In this document: piece after piece, positions 11,923 through 22,040 of the stretch
Numbering within the stretch: position 1 is the first letter of the stretch
Layout: each line of letters begins with the position of its first letter
Origin: Rhytidiadelphus loreus
Taxonomy: Eukaryota > Streptophyta > Bryopsida > Hypnales > Hylocomiaceae
Length of the DNA: 64,000 bases
Assembly: GCA_947034895.1 (NCBI GenBank)
Contig: OX344762.1
Span: 36,374,760-36,438,759, forward strand
Reading direction: 5' to 3'
Program-made: the position numbers and the translations under genes
The notes under the pieces: model-generated
What the model was told of the DNA's origin: nothing
The model's database searches: none
The model's input: only the letters and a program-made list of their open reading frames with translations

Positions 11923-12840
11923 CTATTTGCCTGTACAATTGCTCTTAGCTGCCTCTAACGCTTTTAGCTTCGCCAACCCTCTAAATATATCATCGCGCCG
12001 AGAGTGATAATGGGGCCCGCTTCCACCATCCACCGCTCCGCAGAAGCCCACACTTTGAGAGTCACTCTCCTTCCGCTTCAACTTGAGGGTGCTTCCTGGA
12101 ACCTCTGAAGTGGACAAAGATTTTGACCCATGAGGACGCGGCCTTGGGAGCATTGACTTCACATTGCTTATGTACGGGAGTCCAGATCCAGTTGATTTGG
12201 AGTCCAGAGATTGCCTTTGGTCTCGTATAATCCGTTGACGAAAAAGGGAGTCGGCTGAGGGCGACCGCCTAGCTCCTCCAGATAGTGATGGGCTTGGCCG
12301 ATTACCCTCGAGGCGAGGCAAACGAGCCGGCCTTGGAGGACCCACTTCGTCACTCCTTGTATACCTCCCCGGGAATGACGCCGTCTTCGTGGCTGTGACG
12401 GGGACATTTGGGCGGTCGAGCTCCGTGAAAATAGTATCCTGCAGTGGAGGATCTTGACTGCCCTCGCGAACGGGAAGATGGAGTTTTCGACTGGTTCCCG
12501 CCTCATTTTGCGGTGTTGGGAAGAACGAGCATCCTCGATTCGAGGATGCGCGCTTCAACGGGGACGGCGAACAAACGGGGGTCCTCCCCGGTCCTCGACT
12601 TGGAGGGTTGTCCACGGCGCCGTCCTCCACGTCCCCCTTGGAGAAGTCAATGGCCGCTGAAGCAGTGTCCTCGGCCGTGCGCATCATGAAAGGGCCGGAG
12701 AACACTGACGGCATGAACGTCCCTCCATGAGATTTGGATTCCGATTCGGACGACATCGAGAGCGTCTTCTCCGATCCAGAGAGGAGGCTCCTTGTCATCC
12801 TCAGCCTCTTGGGCGAGTCTCCCACATTCTGAGCTCCCAC
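11923..12840 (-). CDS. Unrecognised Ser/Pro/Arg-rich, probably disordered protein
   Basis: An open frame of about 305 residues with no recognisable domain. It is rich in Ser, Pro, Arg and Gly, with basic runs such as PKRLRM and KLKRKES that could be nuclear signals. The codon usually taken as the start (12,844-12,846) is TTG. The sequence there, TTCTTGCAG before GTGGGAGC, looks like a 3' splice site, so either a first exon lies upstream or translation starts at the in-frame ATG near 12,798. Two palindrome-like segments of the element lie within the coding sequence: a perfect-armed one at 12,529-12,549 and a degenerate one near 12,301-12,320. The gene follows the FCP1-like gene on the same strand, but a polyadenylation signal at 12,972-12,977 separates them. 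Its function is unknown. Confidence 0.55.
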   Translation of the reverse strand: MGAQNVGDSPKRLRMTRSLLSGSEKTLSMSSESESKSHGGTFMPSVFSGPFMMRTAEDTASAAIDFSKGDVEDGAVDNPPSRGPGRTPVCSPSPLKRASSNRGCSFFPTPQNEAGTSRKLHLPVREGSQDPPLQDTIFTELDRPNVPVTATKTASFPGRYTRSDEVGPPRPARLPRLEGNRPSPSLSGGARRSPSADSLFRQRIIRDQRQSLDSKSTGSGLPYISNVKSMLPRPRPHGSKSLSTSEVPGSTLKLKRKESDSQSVGFCGAVDGGSGPHYHSRRDDIFRGLAKLKALEAAKSNCTGK

Positions 12841-12971
12841 CTGCAAGAAGATAGAAATTTTACAAGTTTCCTATACATTCCCCCCCAAGGCCCAAACCAG
12901 AAGACACAAGCGCAGATCCAAAACGACAGAAACGCGCAACTTGTTAATGTAAATTCCGAACCGGATACATA

Positions 12972-12977
12972 TTTATT
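12972..12977 (-). terminator. Polyadenylation signal of the FCP1-like gene
   Basis: AATAAA on the minus strand, about 80 bp beyond the stop codon. It lies in a 20-bp segment (12,965-12,984) that is identical to the segment carrying the signal of the ParB-methyltransferase gene at 14,112-14,131. Confidence 0.65.
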
Positions 12978-13057
12978 TACAAATGATACAAATGTACAGA
13001 ATATACAATCACAAATTACAAAATGTGCACTGTCGGATGGCGGGGCAGAAGATTAGT

Positions 13058-13885
13058 CTAAGGCCTATGTCCATCTGGCTCTATAACTACATCGAACCCA
13101 GGAAGTTCGAAACGCGAGCCGAGATTCTGAGCGGAATCTCTCATCGCCGAGACAATGCCTTGGACATACTCGGATACATAGGCCAACGGCCTTTCCCCTA
13201 TTCGGTTGACCTGCACATACTCCCGCAGACGACCGGGTTCACACTCCATTTCCAGACGCCCGAGCCACGGCAGAAGTTCCTCCATGAGGAAGTTGTCCAG
13301 CCGATGACTATGACGCCAAGAGCGAAGGAATATGGCATTTCCCTTCTCATTGCAGACACTCTTTTCGGGAGAGTCGTCGATGAGAAGGGTGTTGTCTTTG
13401 GTGAAGGCCTCATCCCCACCCACCATCGTGAACACTTGCTCGGACAGGACCTTCAGGAAGACCGGCTTCTTATCGAAGTGGAGGAAAGTCCCCCGGAAGG
13501 TCTCAATCTTCCTGCAATGGTCATGTCCCAGAACTTCGAAGGGGGCCCTGATCCCCTTGAATAGGTGCTCCACCACCATCTCCGTTGTGGAGTGCTTCAT
13601 GGAGGACCAGACAACGACCCTCGCCGTGATCTCCGAGACCTCATGCAGGAAGTCTCGCAGATTTTGCCTGGCGAATACCGCCTTGGGTCCTACGAGGGTG
13701 GGGTTCAAGTGGTAGAGATTATTTTGTTCGACACTATACGGCTTAAATCTCTTAGAGTACGATCTGGGCTCGCAATGGCACATGATTCCGTTTAGGTCGA
13801 ACACTATATTCAGCCACTTCCTCCGGTCCGGCACTATCGGCGAGACATTCCGCGGCACGAGCTCTCCGGGTCCCTCAGATCCTAC
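13058..13885 (-). CDS. FCP1/HAD-like (NLI-interacting-factor-type) protein with an altered active site
   Basis: The frame encodes at least 266 residues with the landmarks of the FCP1 homology domain: motif I FDLNG, motif II VVVWSS, a Lys pair in HFDKKP and motif III/IV LLIDDSPEK (about residues 20-24, 81-86, 128-132 and 158-166 counted from the GTG at 13,858). Active phosphatases carry DxDx(T/V) at motif I. Here the second Asp is Asn, so phosphatase activity is doubtful and a binding role is possible. The first exon is unresolved. A splice-like CAG precedes 13,885, and an ATG at 14,017-14,019 opens 33 compatible codons up to a GT at 13,920, but that would leave an intron of only 35 nt. The 3' side has AATAAA at 12,972-12,977. 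The gene lies downstream of the ParB-methyltransferase gene, same strand. Confidence 0.7.
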   Translation of the reverse strand, partial: VGSEGPGELVPRNVSPIVPDRRKWLNIVFDLNGIMCHCEPRSYSKRFKPYSVEQNNLYHLNPTLVGPKAVFARQNLRDFLHEVSEITARVVVWSSMKHSTTEMVVEHLFKGIRAPFEVLGHDHCRKIETFRGTFLHFDKKPVFLKVLSEQVFTMVGGDEAFTKDNTLLIDDSPEKSVCNEKGNAIFLRSWRHSHRLDNFLMEELLPWLGRLEMECEPGRLREYVQVNRIGERPLAYVSEYVQGIVSAMRDSAQNLGSRFELPGFDVVIEPDGHRP

Positions 13886-14118
13886 CTGATTAAATCAAGA
13901 CAACATAGAAATGGAGTTACCTGTTTGAATGCAGAATCACGTGAGCCAGACAATGGGAAGGAGCACTGAAATCCACTAATCGACTGCTTGCTCCCCTTAG
14001 GAAAAGCTTTCATTGCCATCGGGCGGTGCAAACTTCTAGGAATGTTTGGCTGAGCAACATAACATTGTCAAGAAAATTCAATTAGATGGACGCGTATAGA
14101 AAGTGAATAACATACATA

Positions 14119-14124
14119 TTTATT
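14119..14124 (-). terminator. Polyadenylation signal of the ParB-methyltransferase gene
   Basis: AATAAA on the minus strand, about 120 bp beyond the putative last stop (14,246-14,248). Its 20-bp context (14,112-14,131) is shared exactly with the FCP1-like gene's 3' end. Confidence 0.65.
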
Positions 14125-14245
14125 TACAAATAACACAGAGTACATATCGACGATGCCACCCTCATCTGAGGGCGGAAACATCACAAGTGATTGCTATGCT
14201 ACACTAGTCTACACGGGTCACTGTGATGACGACTTCATCATGATT

Positions 14246-17200
14246 TCAACGAGGACCGTCCTGTCAAGCAAAATGCATAAGGTATAAGTGACAGGAAGAG
14301 CGACTCACCCAGATCTCATAAATTTACCCTCGAGTCGAGGATAATCAGTACAGAATGCGGAGACTACGAGATCGACAACGAAGAGTTGACTTCTACACAG
14401 ACTATGTACAGAGGGAGAGAAAGTCAATAGGAATCAGGAGAGCATACCTCAACCGATTCGTGAGGCTGCTCATCTCCTCCTTCCTGCGATGGTGCCTCAA
14501 ATGGCATGACTTCGCCGCCGTCGACCGTGTTATCCTGTAGGAAGTCGTCGTAATCGCCGTAGTCGACTTGTTCCTGGTCGGCAATACTAGCAGTATTCGT
14601 GTCATCCATCTCTTGCTTGGATGGTGTGCGCTGGGGAGCATCCACAGCAGCATCACCAACCCTTTCATCTAGGGGCAAGGAAGGTCCCACTTCAGATTTA
14701 TCCTCGACTCGAGGATAAATCCCAGGAACTTGACCAGCTGATCTCAGAGAGGGAACAGGACGACTCCCAGGATCGAGTGCATCACCTGCCTGTGCAGGTG
14801 GAGGATTCTTGGTTGGAGTACCCTCGTGTCGAGGATCCATGATCCCGGAGACCAGTTCACGGGCCTGCTGCGACAGACCCGGTGTGGAGGGAGGGGGGAT
14901 AGGGGCAGACTCCGAGGGTGTCAGGCTCGGAACTAGAGTTGTCTGGGATACCTTAAATGCAAAAAAATCGTGCATTTGTTTTTCCAGAACCTCCAGCCGT
15001 TCCGTTGTGGCCTGGCTCTTGGCCTCCGATTCCTTGCTGGCGAGGAGAGCGTCTGCGATCTACTTGTCCTTTTTGTCCAGTTCTACCTGGATTGCCATCC
15101 TCTTTGCCGCCTTCCTGGCTTTCCGCTCGACCATCGCCTACCACCACCCAGTCTGAATCTTTCCGGGGATGGGAGTCGGGGGGACGTCGGGAATGTTGCC
15201 GTCGTCGCTGTCACTGTCATCGAAATCTGACGAGTGCGGAAGCGTGTCTGAGTCAATGTCGCTCAGATTTTCGATGACTCGCTCCACCTTCGACTTCAGC
15301 TTTCTTGCACCCTCGTGACCCTGACGACTATGGCCCTCGGCGCCTCCAGAGGTCTTCGAAGCGGACTTCTTCTCCAACTCGCGACTCTCCCGCAAGCGCT
15401 CCAGACGTTGCTGCTCCTGGAACTCCGTGTCAGTCTCGACATCTTCGACCACACGGTTGGGCAACTCACCATCCAATCGAGGCTGAGCTTCCCATCGCAC
15501 CATGGCATCGGCGTTGGTGCCATACTCGTCTAGGCCGCCGATGCCAATGTCAGAGACCCTATGTTCTTGAGGGGGAGAGACATCGTCCCTTCCCGCGTCC
15601 GTAGCTTCTACCGGAGGTGACGAATCTCTTGATAAGTCAGTTGGTTCTGAACTAGGTGAATCGCCGCCATCCCCACTCCCTGACTTATCCCCCTCGTCAC
15701 CACTTCCATTCCGCCCCTCCTCAGTTGGACTATCAGTCTCATCACTACTGGTAATGGGAGACTGAAGATCCTCTACCGAGGGCGGAGATACCGATGTAAG
15801 TACAGGCGCTTCGATGTACAGAGGCCTCAAGTACTTGATAGAGTACGGTGAATTTGAATGCAGGAAATCATTCAAATCCAAGTACTCAGCTGATTTGGTC
15901 ATAGCACGATGCACCGTACCCATGTCCGTATCGACCAGGCCATAATAGTATGACCCGAACATCTGAAAACCATATAAACACGCAAATGTTAGATTGCAGA
16001 ATTTATCTTCGTCCCGAAGATAAACTACGGACCTACAAAATCGCAAGAGATCTGCATTACCGTAATTAGCATTTTAATATGAGTTATCGGGAAACTCAAG
16101 AGAGTCATGCCCAGTAGACAGCAACACATGAAGTTTAGGGTGCAGGATTCATGGGAGCTATTACGCTCAAGACGAAGATAAAGGATTGCCTATAGATGAC
16201 AATAATTAAATGAGATTAGCATGAGGTCACTCATTATCTTCGAGTCGAAGATAAACACACCTTTGCCGCCAACGCAATCTTTGCTCCGGCAAAAATACCT
16301 AGGACGTTTTCCTCAGGAATTGCAAAGCACTGAAGCATCTCGATGTAGAACTCCATTCGGAGTTCGTAGGCATATATCCTCCACTTTGCCTCGTTGTTGT
16401 ACCTACTTTCCTGATAATATAGGATTTCGGCAGGACGATATTCCGCCTTCACTCTGTCGCGCACACGGTTGGCATGCCTATCACCTCTCTTAAAGAGGAA
16501 GAGCATATGCACGTCAGGAGCGGTTTTAAACCGATTGGACACACTGTCCAACCGCTCCGCGCGGGACGCAATATAAACGGACTTGACGATGTCGAAGTCC
16601 GGCATATCGACCGTCGCAAACTTGTATGCGGCGTTGAAGTCCTCTTCTCCGCCGAGAATCCATAGCCAGACACTTGCCTCTGTCACGTGGGGCTCCAGAC
16701 TCCCAGCAACGTACTCTAGGAACGGATCCAAATTCGACGTGTTATCAGGGACAGCGGGCCTGCTCATGTATCTGACGTCCAGTACGGCGAGGCGAAGCCG
16801 CCTACTGATGTAATTGTACATTCCAGTGGTGACCAACGCTCTGGACTTTGCGTCCAAGCCTCTGAACTCAAATCCGCCAGTTTGTTTTTCCAGACGATAT
16901 TTGGACTTCATGAACCTCTCAAACATCGTTGCCTCGTCTGCAAACTTTTCGCCAAGATCCTTGGCCCGCTTCAACTTAGCGTCGTTTGTAAGCCGTTTAC
17001 TGAAGTATGACGGCTTTGGGTAGGATAGGAGGAAGTCCCACGTCGACGACGAGAAGCTGTGCCTCTTCTTCCACGATCTCCAGACAGTGAGGTCTGTGTC
17101 GTTGTTTTCATCACGCAGTTTCAGACTGGGTTTTATTGTCATGAACTCCTCATGGATGATTTTCTTCTTTTTTCTTCGCTCTACCCAGTCCTGCGCTGTT

Positions 17201-19200
17201 TGGTTATCCGGGACAAGATATTTTGTCTTTCCGACGGATACCTTCGGGTGCTTCAACCTGCGATCTTCGGTTAGATTGAGGAGGTGCTTTGCAAAAGTCT
17301 CGAGATCGCAGTCCGTGAAGTGACCCAAATGCTTGAAGAACTCTCTCTTCAAGAAGAATGACTTCCGACTGAAGTCATCCAAGTCCCGAAAGAGCTGCCG
17401 GGTGACAGGCTCGACAAGATAGCCCTCGGGGTACTTGGTGAGGAACTCCTTCCAGAGCCTCCAAATATCATCACGAAGGGTGATAATCTTGATCTCGCTC
17501 TTGAGATCTCCGGCATGTTTTATATTCTTGCCTTCCTTCTCGGGATTAATATTTTGGAATCGTTTCACCACTGCATTAGTGAAACTCTGTAGCAAAAATG
17601 GCAGTCTGTGAGCTTAGAGTTCTTCTGCAATTATCTTCGATTCGAAGGTAATGCAACTCATTCGCACTTCCATAGAAAGCCGAACTAGTAAACGAATGAA
17701 TCAATAGAAGTGATCGTAGAACTGAGAAATTTACCTTCGAGCCGAGGGTAAATGAGCAGGAGAACATACCTTCCATTGCCCTTCGCTGAGAACGGACGCA
17801 TTTCTTTGCTTCACCGGCTCATCGGCAAGGAGAGTCGGTCGGAGGCAATTGATCCAGACGTTGCGGGAGCTTATGATTTGGCTACCCCATGTTGGTTGGG
17901 CGTGGTCTAGGTGATTCGTCGAATTGTAGAACTCCGATATATTCACCAATTTAGATGAATCAAGGGTCCACACAATGTACGCTTCCCAAGTCTTGAGTTC
18001 AACTCGACGTTGCTCACAACACTTTTCTTTTTGCAAATCCTTAGAAGCTTGCACACTATGCTGACCATTGATGATCATGAACTTCCCATCCTTTATCTCC
18101 TCCCATTTCTTAGGTGGCTCCTTCAGGAGATTGTTGCGTTTGTCCACCGGAGTCAGACACAATCGTTGACGCTCCCGAATGTGGCCCAACGCAATGAGGT
18201 TGCGCTTCACGGATTCTAAAATCCGGTCTTCCATACCCCGGATGACATAGTCGTCTCTCGCTGGGATGCACTGCTTTATATCGACGACTTTCGGATCTTG
18301 ACCCAGAACGTAGCAACCTCTGTGCATAGCCCAGAAGTCTCGCTGTATGCGGCCGAACTTATCAGCGTCATTCTTGGGACTCATGGGTTCCTCTGGCTGT
18401 GCAACATTCGTCAGAGCCGATCCGGAGCTTCCAGCAGCTGTTACTGTGGCAGCTCCAGTTGCCCTCGGTCGCTTAGATTTGGAGCCTCCAGCCTGCGTTC
18501 TGTCAACGGACTGAGTCGCTGCACGTTTCCGCGGCTCTGACCGAACTTATCCCTGACCGGTGGCTGTGCTGCCCAACAGTAGGGGAGCTGACCCACTAGG
18601 CTGCCCCTCAAGAGATGGCCTCTGCTTCTTTTTCATTTGGTTACCTATAGGCGGTCGTGACTTTACATATTGTCGAGCATGCTTGTCCATGGATTTCCAG
18701 ATGTTGAGAAGGCGGCGGCAGTTTACTTTAGCGGTTCCGTCAATCCACGGTATGTATTTGGCAGTTCTAAATGTGTTTATGAGGTAGTCTAGCTTTGCAA
18801 TTTGGAGAAATGACTCCAACTCCGCCATGTCAAACTTCGACCTCCCTGTGTTCACATCCATTACGATTGAGTGAATGTGCTCCCCGTCTGTGCCATCTTC
18901 GCGTGCCTCCTGCAGCACGATGACGACGAAGTTCTCGCGAACGGATTCAATGTTCGTGACCTTCTCCTGAAGATGCCATGGGAAGAAATCCGACTGATTT
19001 TGGACACGGTACCGTAGATGGACGAAGTCTTGAAACCGGTTCAAGCCAAATGACCACGCGGTTACATGCTCCTTGAACTGCCAAAGGTCTCCAAATGTTT
19101 CTGGCATTTCTTCAATGAAGGGCTCGTCTCCAAACAGATTTATAAATGGTTCCATGAATGCCAGCATGCTGGAGTAGTTATAATCCACTCCTTCCGCCAT
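14246..19200 (-). pseudogene. ParB-like/DNA methyltransferase-like fusion gene, 4 exons, three premature stops
   Basis: Exons 19,200-17,770, 17,586-16,261, 15,962-14,448 and 14,260-14,246 join with phase-0 GT-AG introns, giving about 1,430 codons. Exon 1 encodes, near residue 375-390, IINGQHSVQASKDL, which resembles the ParB/sulfiredoxin fold's GxHR-type motif, preceded by basic nuclear-signal-like runs (PRKRAA, KSKRPR). Across the exon 2/3 junction runs VLGIFAGAK, IALAAK, then MFGSYYYGLVD. This follows the pattern of motif I plus the next strand in beta-class N6/N4 DNA methyltransferases (VLDPFAGSGTT, AA..LGR.YIGID), with ELRMEFYIEMLQCF as the usual preceding helix. The motif is imperfect (Gly for Asp, AK for SG), and the catalytic DPPY could not be placed; DMPDF upstream is a weak candidate. 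Exon 3 continues as an acidic, Ser/Pro-rich tail with a coiled coil. In-frame stops lie at 18,547-18,549 (TAA), 15,138-15,140 (TAG) and 15,060-15,062 (TAG). Introns hold copies of the element's palindrome. Confidence 0.72.
16003..17751. repeat. Palindromic 21-bp motif, four intronic copies
   Basis: Copies at 16,003-16,023 and 16,234-16,254 (intron 2) and 17,631-17,651 and 17,731-17,751 (intron 1). In each intron one copy sits close to the 5' splice site (about 6 and 18 nt away) and the other about 40 nt from the 3' splice site. The arms follow TTAYCYTCGA, with one to three central bases. Confidence 0.88.
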
Positions 19201-19244
19201 ATTGCTTTGTTATCAAGTCTGCAGAATTAGGAGGCCACTGTTAG

Positions 19245-19845
19245 TTATCTTCGAGTCGAGGGTAATTTAGTTGTGCATAGAATGTTCGGAGCACTTACTA
19301 ATGGCGGCGGCAATAAGGTATGTAACTATATACATCAGATTTATCTTCGAGGCGAAGATAAATTGCAGAATTATTGTAATGTTTTAATGTCGTGTTTATT
19401 ACATTTGCGTGCACGAATTTCATGACCTCAAAATATATTTATGCTGTTTAGCATTTTAATTGTCATTCCCCATTAATTAAAATTTAGTACTTGAATTTAT
19501 AGACCGACTAATAGTGGAGGCATTTCCTCTGTATTTTCCGTTTTTATCATGTTACCTTCGTCTCGAAGGTAACTTGATTGCATGATATTGTGTTAGAAAA
19601 TGTCGCATTCAATATTTTCTATTTTAGAAGAGCATTTCTACTTCTATTTAATGCTGTTAACCCGATGGTGAGCAAGGTTTTGTTAAAATTATTGTGATAT
19701 TCTATGTCTGTTGCTGGGTTTTATATTGCCCGTCTTTTATCTTCGACTCGAGGGTAATCGATTTGAAGACTGGACTGCTGAATTGGCATATCATACAGCA
19801 TGAAATGATTATCCTCGACTCTAATTTACCTTCAAGTCGAGGCTA
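19245..19845. repeat. Palindromic 21-bp motif cluster upstream of the ParB-methyltransferase gene
   Basis: Copies at 19,245-19,265, 19,341-19,361, 19,552-19,572, 19,737-19,757 and 19,825-19,845 (degenerate, with a half-site just before it). All lie within 650 bp upstream of the ATG at 19,200 on the minus strand, as expected of operator-like or centromere-like binding sites. Confidence 0.88.
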
Positions 19846-19849
19846 ATTT

Positions 19850-21140
19850 ACATTCATTCCGAGCATTGTGTTTTCAATTATGTGATCTTCACTTAAAACT
19901 TCAATGTCTCCTGCGTAAACCCTAGCTCTTAAACCCTCAACCTACAATAATGCATACCCTGAACCTAAATGTATGTATAGTGCAATTGGATTCCTGTAGG
20001 TCTGTTTGGTTGTAGACATTCAGCTCAACCTTAAATATGAATTGGCAATGCGTGAAATACACCAACAATACACTTGTAAACCCTAAGCCAAAGACATGAA
20101 CATAGCTGAAAACAGGAATGGACAGACTGCATAAGTAAACTGAGTTGCTGATTTTCACAGCACCTCCACAAACAAGCACCTCCACAAACAACTACCTCCC
20201 TTGTCTCACTGTACCCTAATCCCTAAACTAGAATGTAACTACAATGTACTGAAAATATGAACAGTAAGTGCTTCGGCTTTGCATTGTAAGCACATGTGGA
20301 AACGAGGTAAGGAAAAGAGAAAGCAAAAAAGCAAACCTGGACTTCCTGCAGCAGCACGAGAACGCCGTCTACCTCCACCAACACTGGAAATTCTTCAGCA
20401 AACCTCGTCCAAGTTGAGGTGTCTTGACTTGCGAGAACCTCAAATTGAGGAAGAATCCAGATGAAGAATTGAACGGCCGCAAGAATGAACCCGCCGAGAA
20501 TCTAGAGGTTTGCAGCTTCCGATATTCACAGACCGCGAGCTTCCTGACGTCTGTGGTAGTCTGCCGAGAATTATGCTCTCGAGAACAACACTCCAAAACA
20601 CCGCAGATGAAGACGCACACAAAATAGAAATGAACACTCAAGAGAAAACTCCCAGGATTACTTGAACCCAGCACACCCTAAACCCCATTACATCCTCAAC
20701 AAACTACGCCTTCGACGAGTAGAACTCTCTGCAATGCCACTCAAAAACACCGCCAAAAACACAGAAATCAGACACCTTGCCATACTCACACACACTTACC
20801 CCATACCCAACCCAACCCCGAAACACCTGCACAAAGAAGATCACCACGTACAAGAGAAAACAGTGTGTTCTCTTACCAATTCCAAAGGAGAACTTCGGGA
20901 TCACCACGCAGGGATAAGAGTTCAGAATCTCGACGCGCGGACAGCAAGCGAGGACAGCACTTCCGTAGCACCATGCGCTCAGCAACGACAGAGCGACGTC
21001 AGGAACCACAGGGAGAAACGAGAAGATCAAAATGCAAATCGGCAAGAGGTATCTGGACTCGCGACGACGTGCAGGACAGCAGGGAGATCACCTTCCGCGA
21101 GTCGCGGAGGGTGATGAACCCCCAAACCTTCGCCGAGCCG
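19850..21140. other. Core of the element, unassigned; GC-richer stretch 20,260-21,130
   Basis: Between the two palindrome clusters I see no convincing gene. The stretch 20,260-21,130 is richer in G and C and has several short open frames on both strands (for example an Arg/Ser-rich one at 20,865-21,260), but none has a recognisable domain, and I do not call them. It may be a decayed coding or leader region. Confidence 0.4.
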
Positions 21141-21500
21141 CCAAATGTGGTTCGGGATCGGAGGTTCGGGGTCGGTTCTAGGTTCGGGACATTTGTTCGG
21201 GTTCTAGGTTTGAGACACAGGTGTGCGTTGCCGAACCACCAATGCAAGTTCGGAATGTAGGTTCCGGATCAGGCTCGGATTTAGGGGTTAGGGATGCAAA
21301 GTTACGAATGCAAATTCTAAATTCGATAGTATTTCTAAATGTTGCTTTGGGATGCAAGTTCAAAATAGAAGTTCAATATGGAAGTTCGGAATGCAGATTA
21401 TGAATGGATGGTCGCAATGCAGGTTCGGATGCAAGTTCATGATACAAGTTCGGAGATAATGTAGGTTAAAAATCCAAGTTACTTAGAAATGCAGAATTAT
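21140..21500. repeat. Degenerate short repeat of an ATGCAAGTTCGGA-like motif
   Basis: The words GTTCGGGA, ATGCAAGTTCGGA, ATGCAGGTTCGGA and ACAAGTTCGGAG recur every 10-35 bp on the plus strand. Spacing is irregular, so this is a motif cluster rather than a clean tandem array. Confidence 0.6.
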
Positions 21501-22040
21501 TAGTGATGCAGGTTTGTAAACAAGTTATTCAGATTGGGCTTCTTAATATTAATTTTTCAACATTAGATTGGCCACCATAGAAACCCTAAACTCTTTTTGA
21601 AACCGTGTAACAACATCTAGTTATAAAAATCAAGAAAATTCATTGGAAGCAAAAAATTGTAGAAGATTCATTCTTCCATCCCTGATTTTGAAGATGAATA
21701 CATACATTTTTGTCCTAATTATACATACTAAACTAGACTCAAAATTCTACATGCTAATAAACCTCAACTCCTAACTTTTAAAAATGATTAAAAACACAGA
21801 CATTCTTATTTCTCCCCTAAAACCTTACAGAAGGTCCACCTCATGTAACATGTCTAGCAAAAAAGTTAGTAGATAGTGGTTACTTTGAATTTAATTCGGA
21901 CGGCCACGGATCCTACACCTCCTACTCTATTGCAAGTTCTATGAATTTCATGACTTTATATATTTTGGAACATTATTTTAAGTAAATGGTTTCCAATATT
22001 ATAGTCCTAATTTATAGTTTAGAGGAGAAGGTTATTTAAA

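Larger units (their letters stand above)
12301..14838. repeat. Palindromic 21-bp motif, copies in coding sequence and last intron
   Basis: Copies: about 12,301-12,320 (degenerate, coding), 12,529-12,549 (perfect arms, outer bases GC instead of TT, coding), 14,324-14,344 (intron 3 of the methyltransferase gene), 14,698-14,718 (perfect, coding) and about 14,818-14,838 (degenerate, coding). The coding copies in the methyltransferase tail read as YPRVEDK-like and DPRHEGT peptides, and the frames stay open through them. Confidence 0.8.

Noticed and set aside
16449..17323. Short open frames opposite the methyltransferase exons
   Set aside because: Antisense shadows of a GC-richer coding exon, no domain and no independent signals.
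20865..21260. Arg/Ser-rich 131-codon frame in the element core
   Set aside because: No homologous feature, overlaps equally long antisense frames, and runs into the short-repeat tract; kept only as unassigned.
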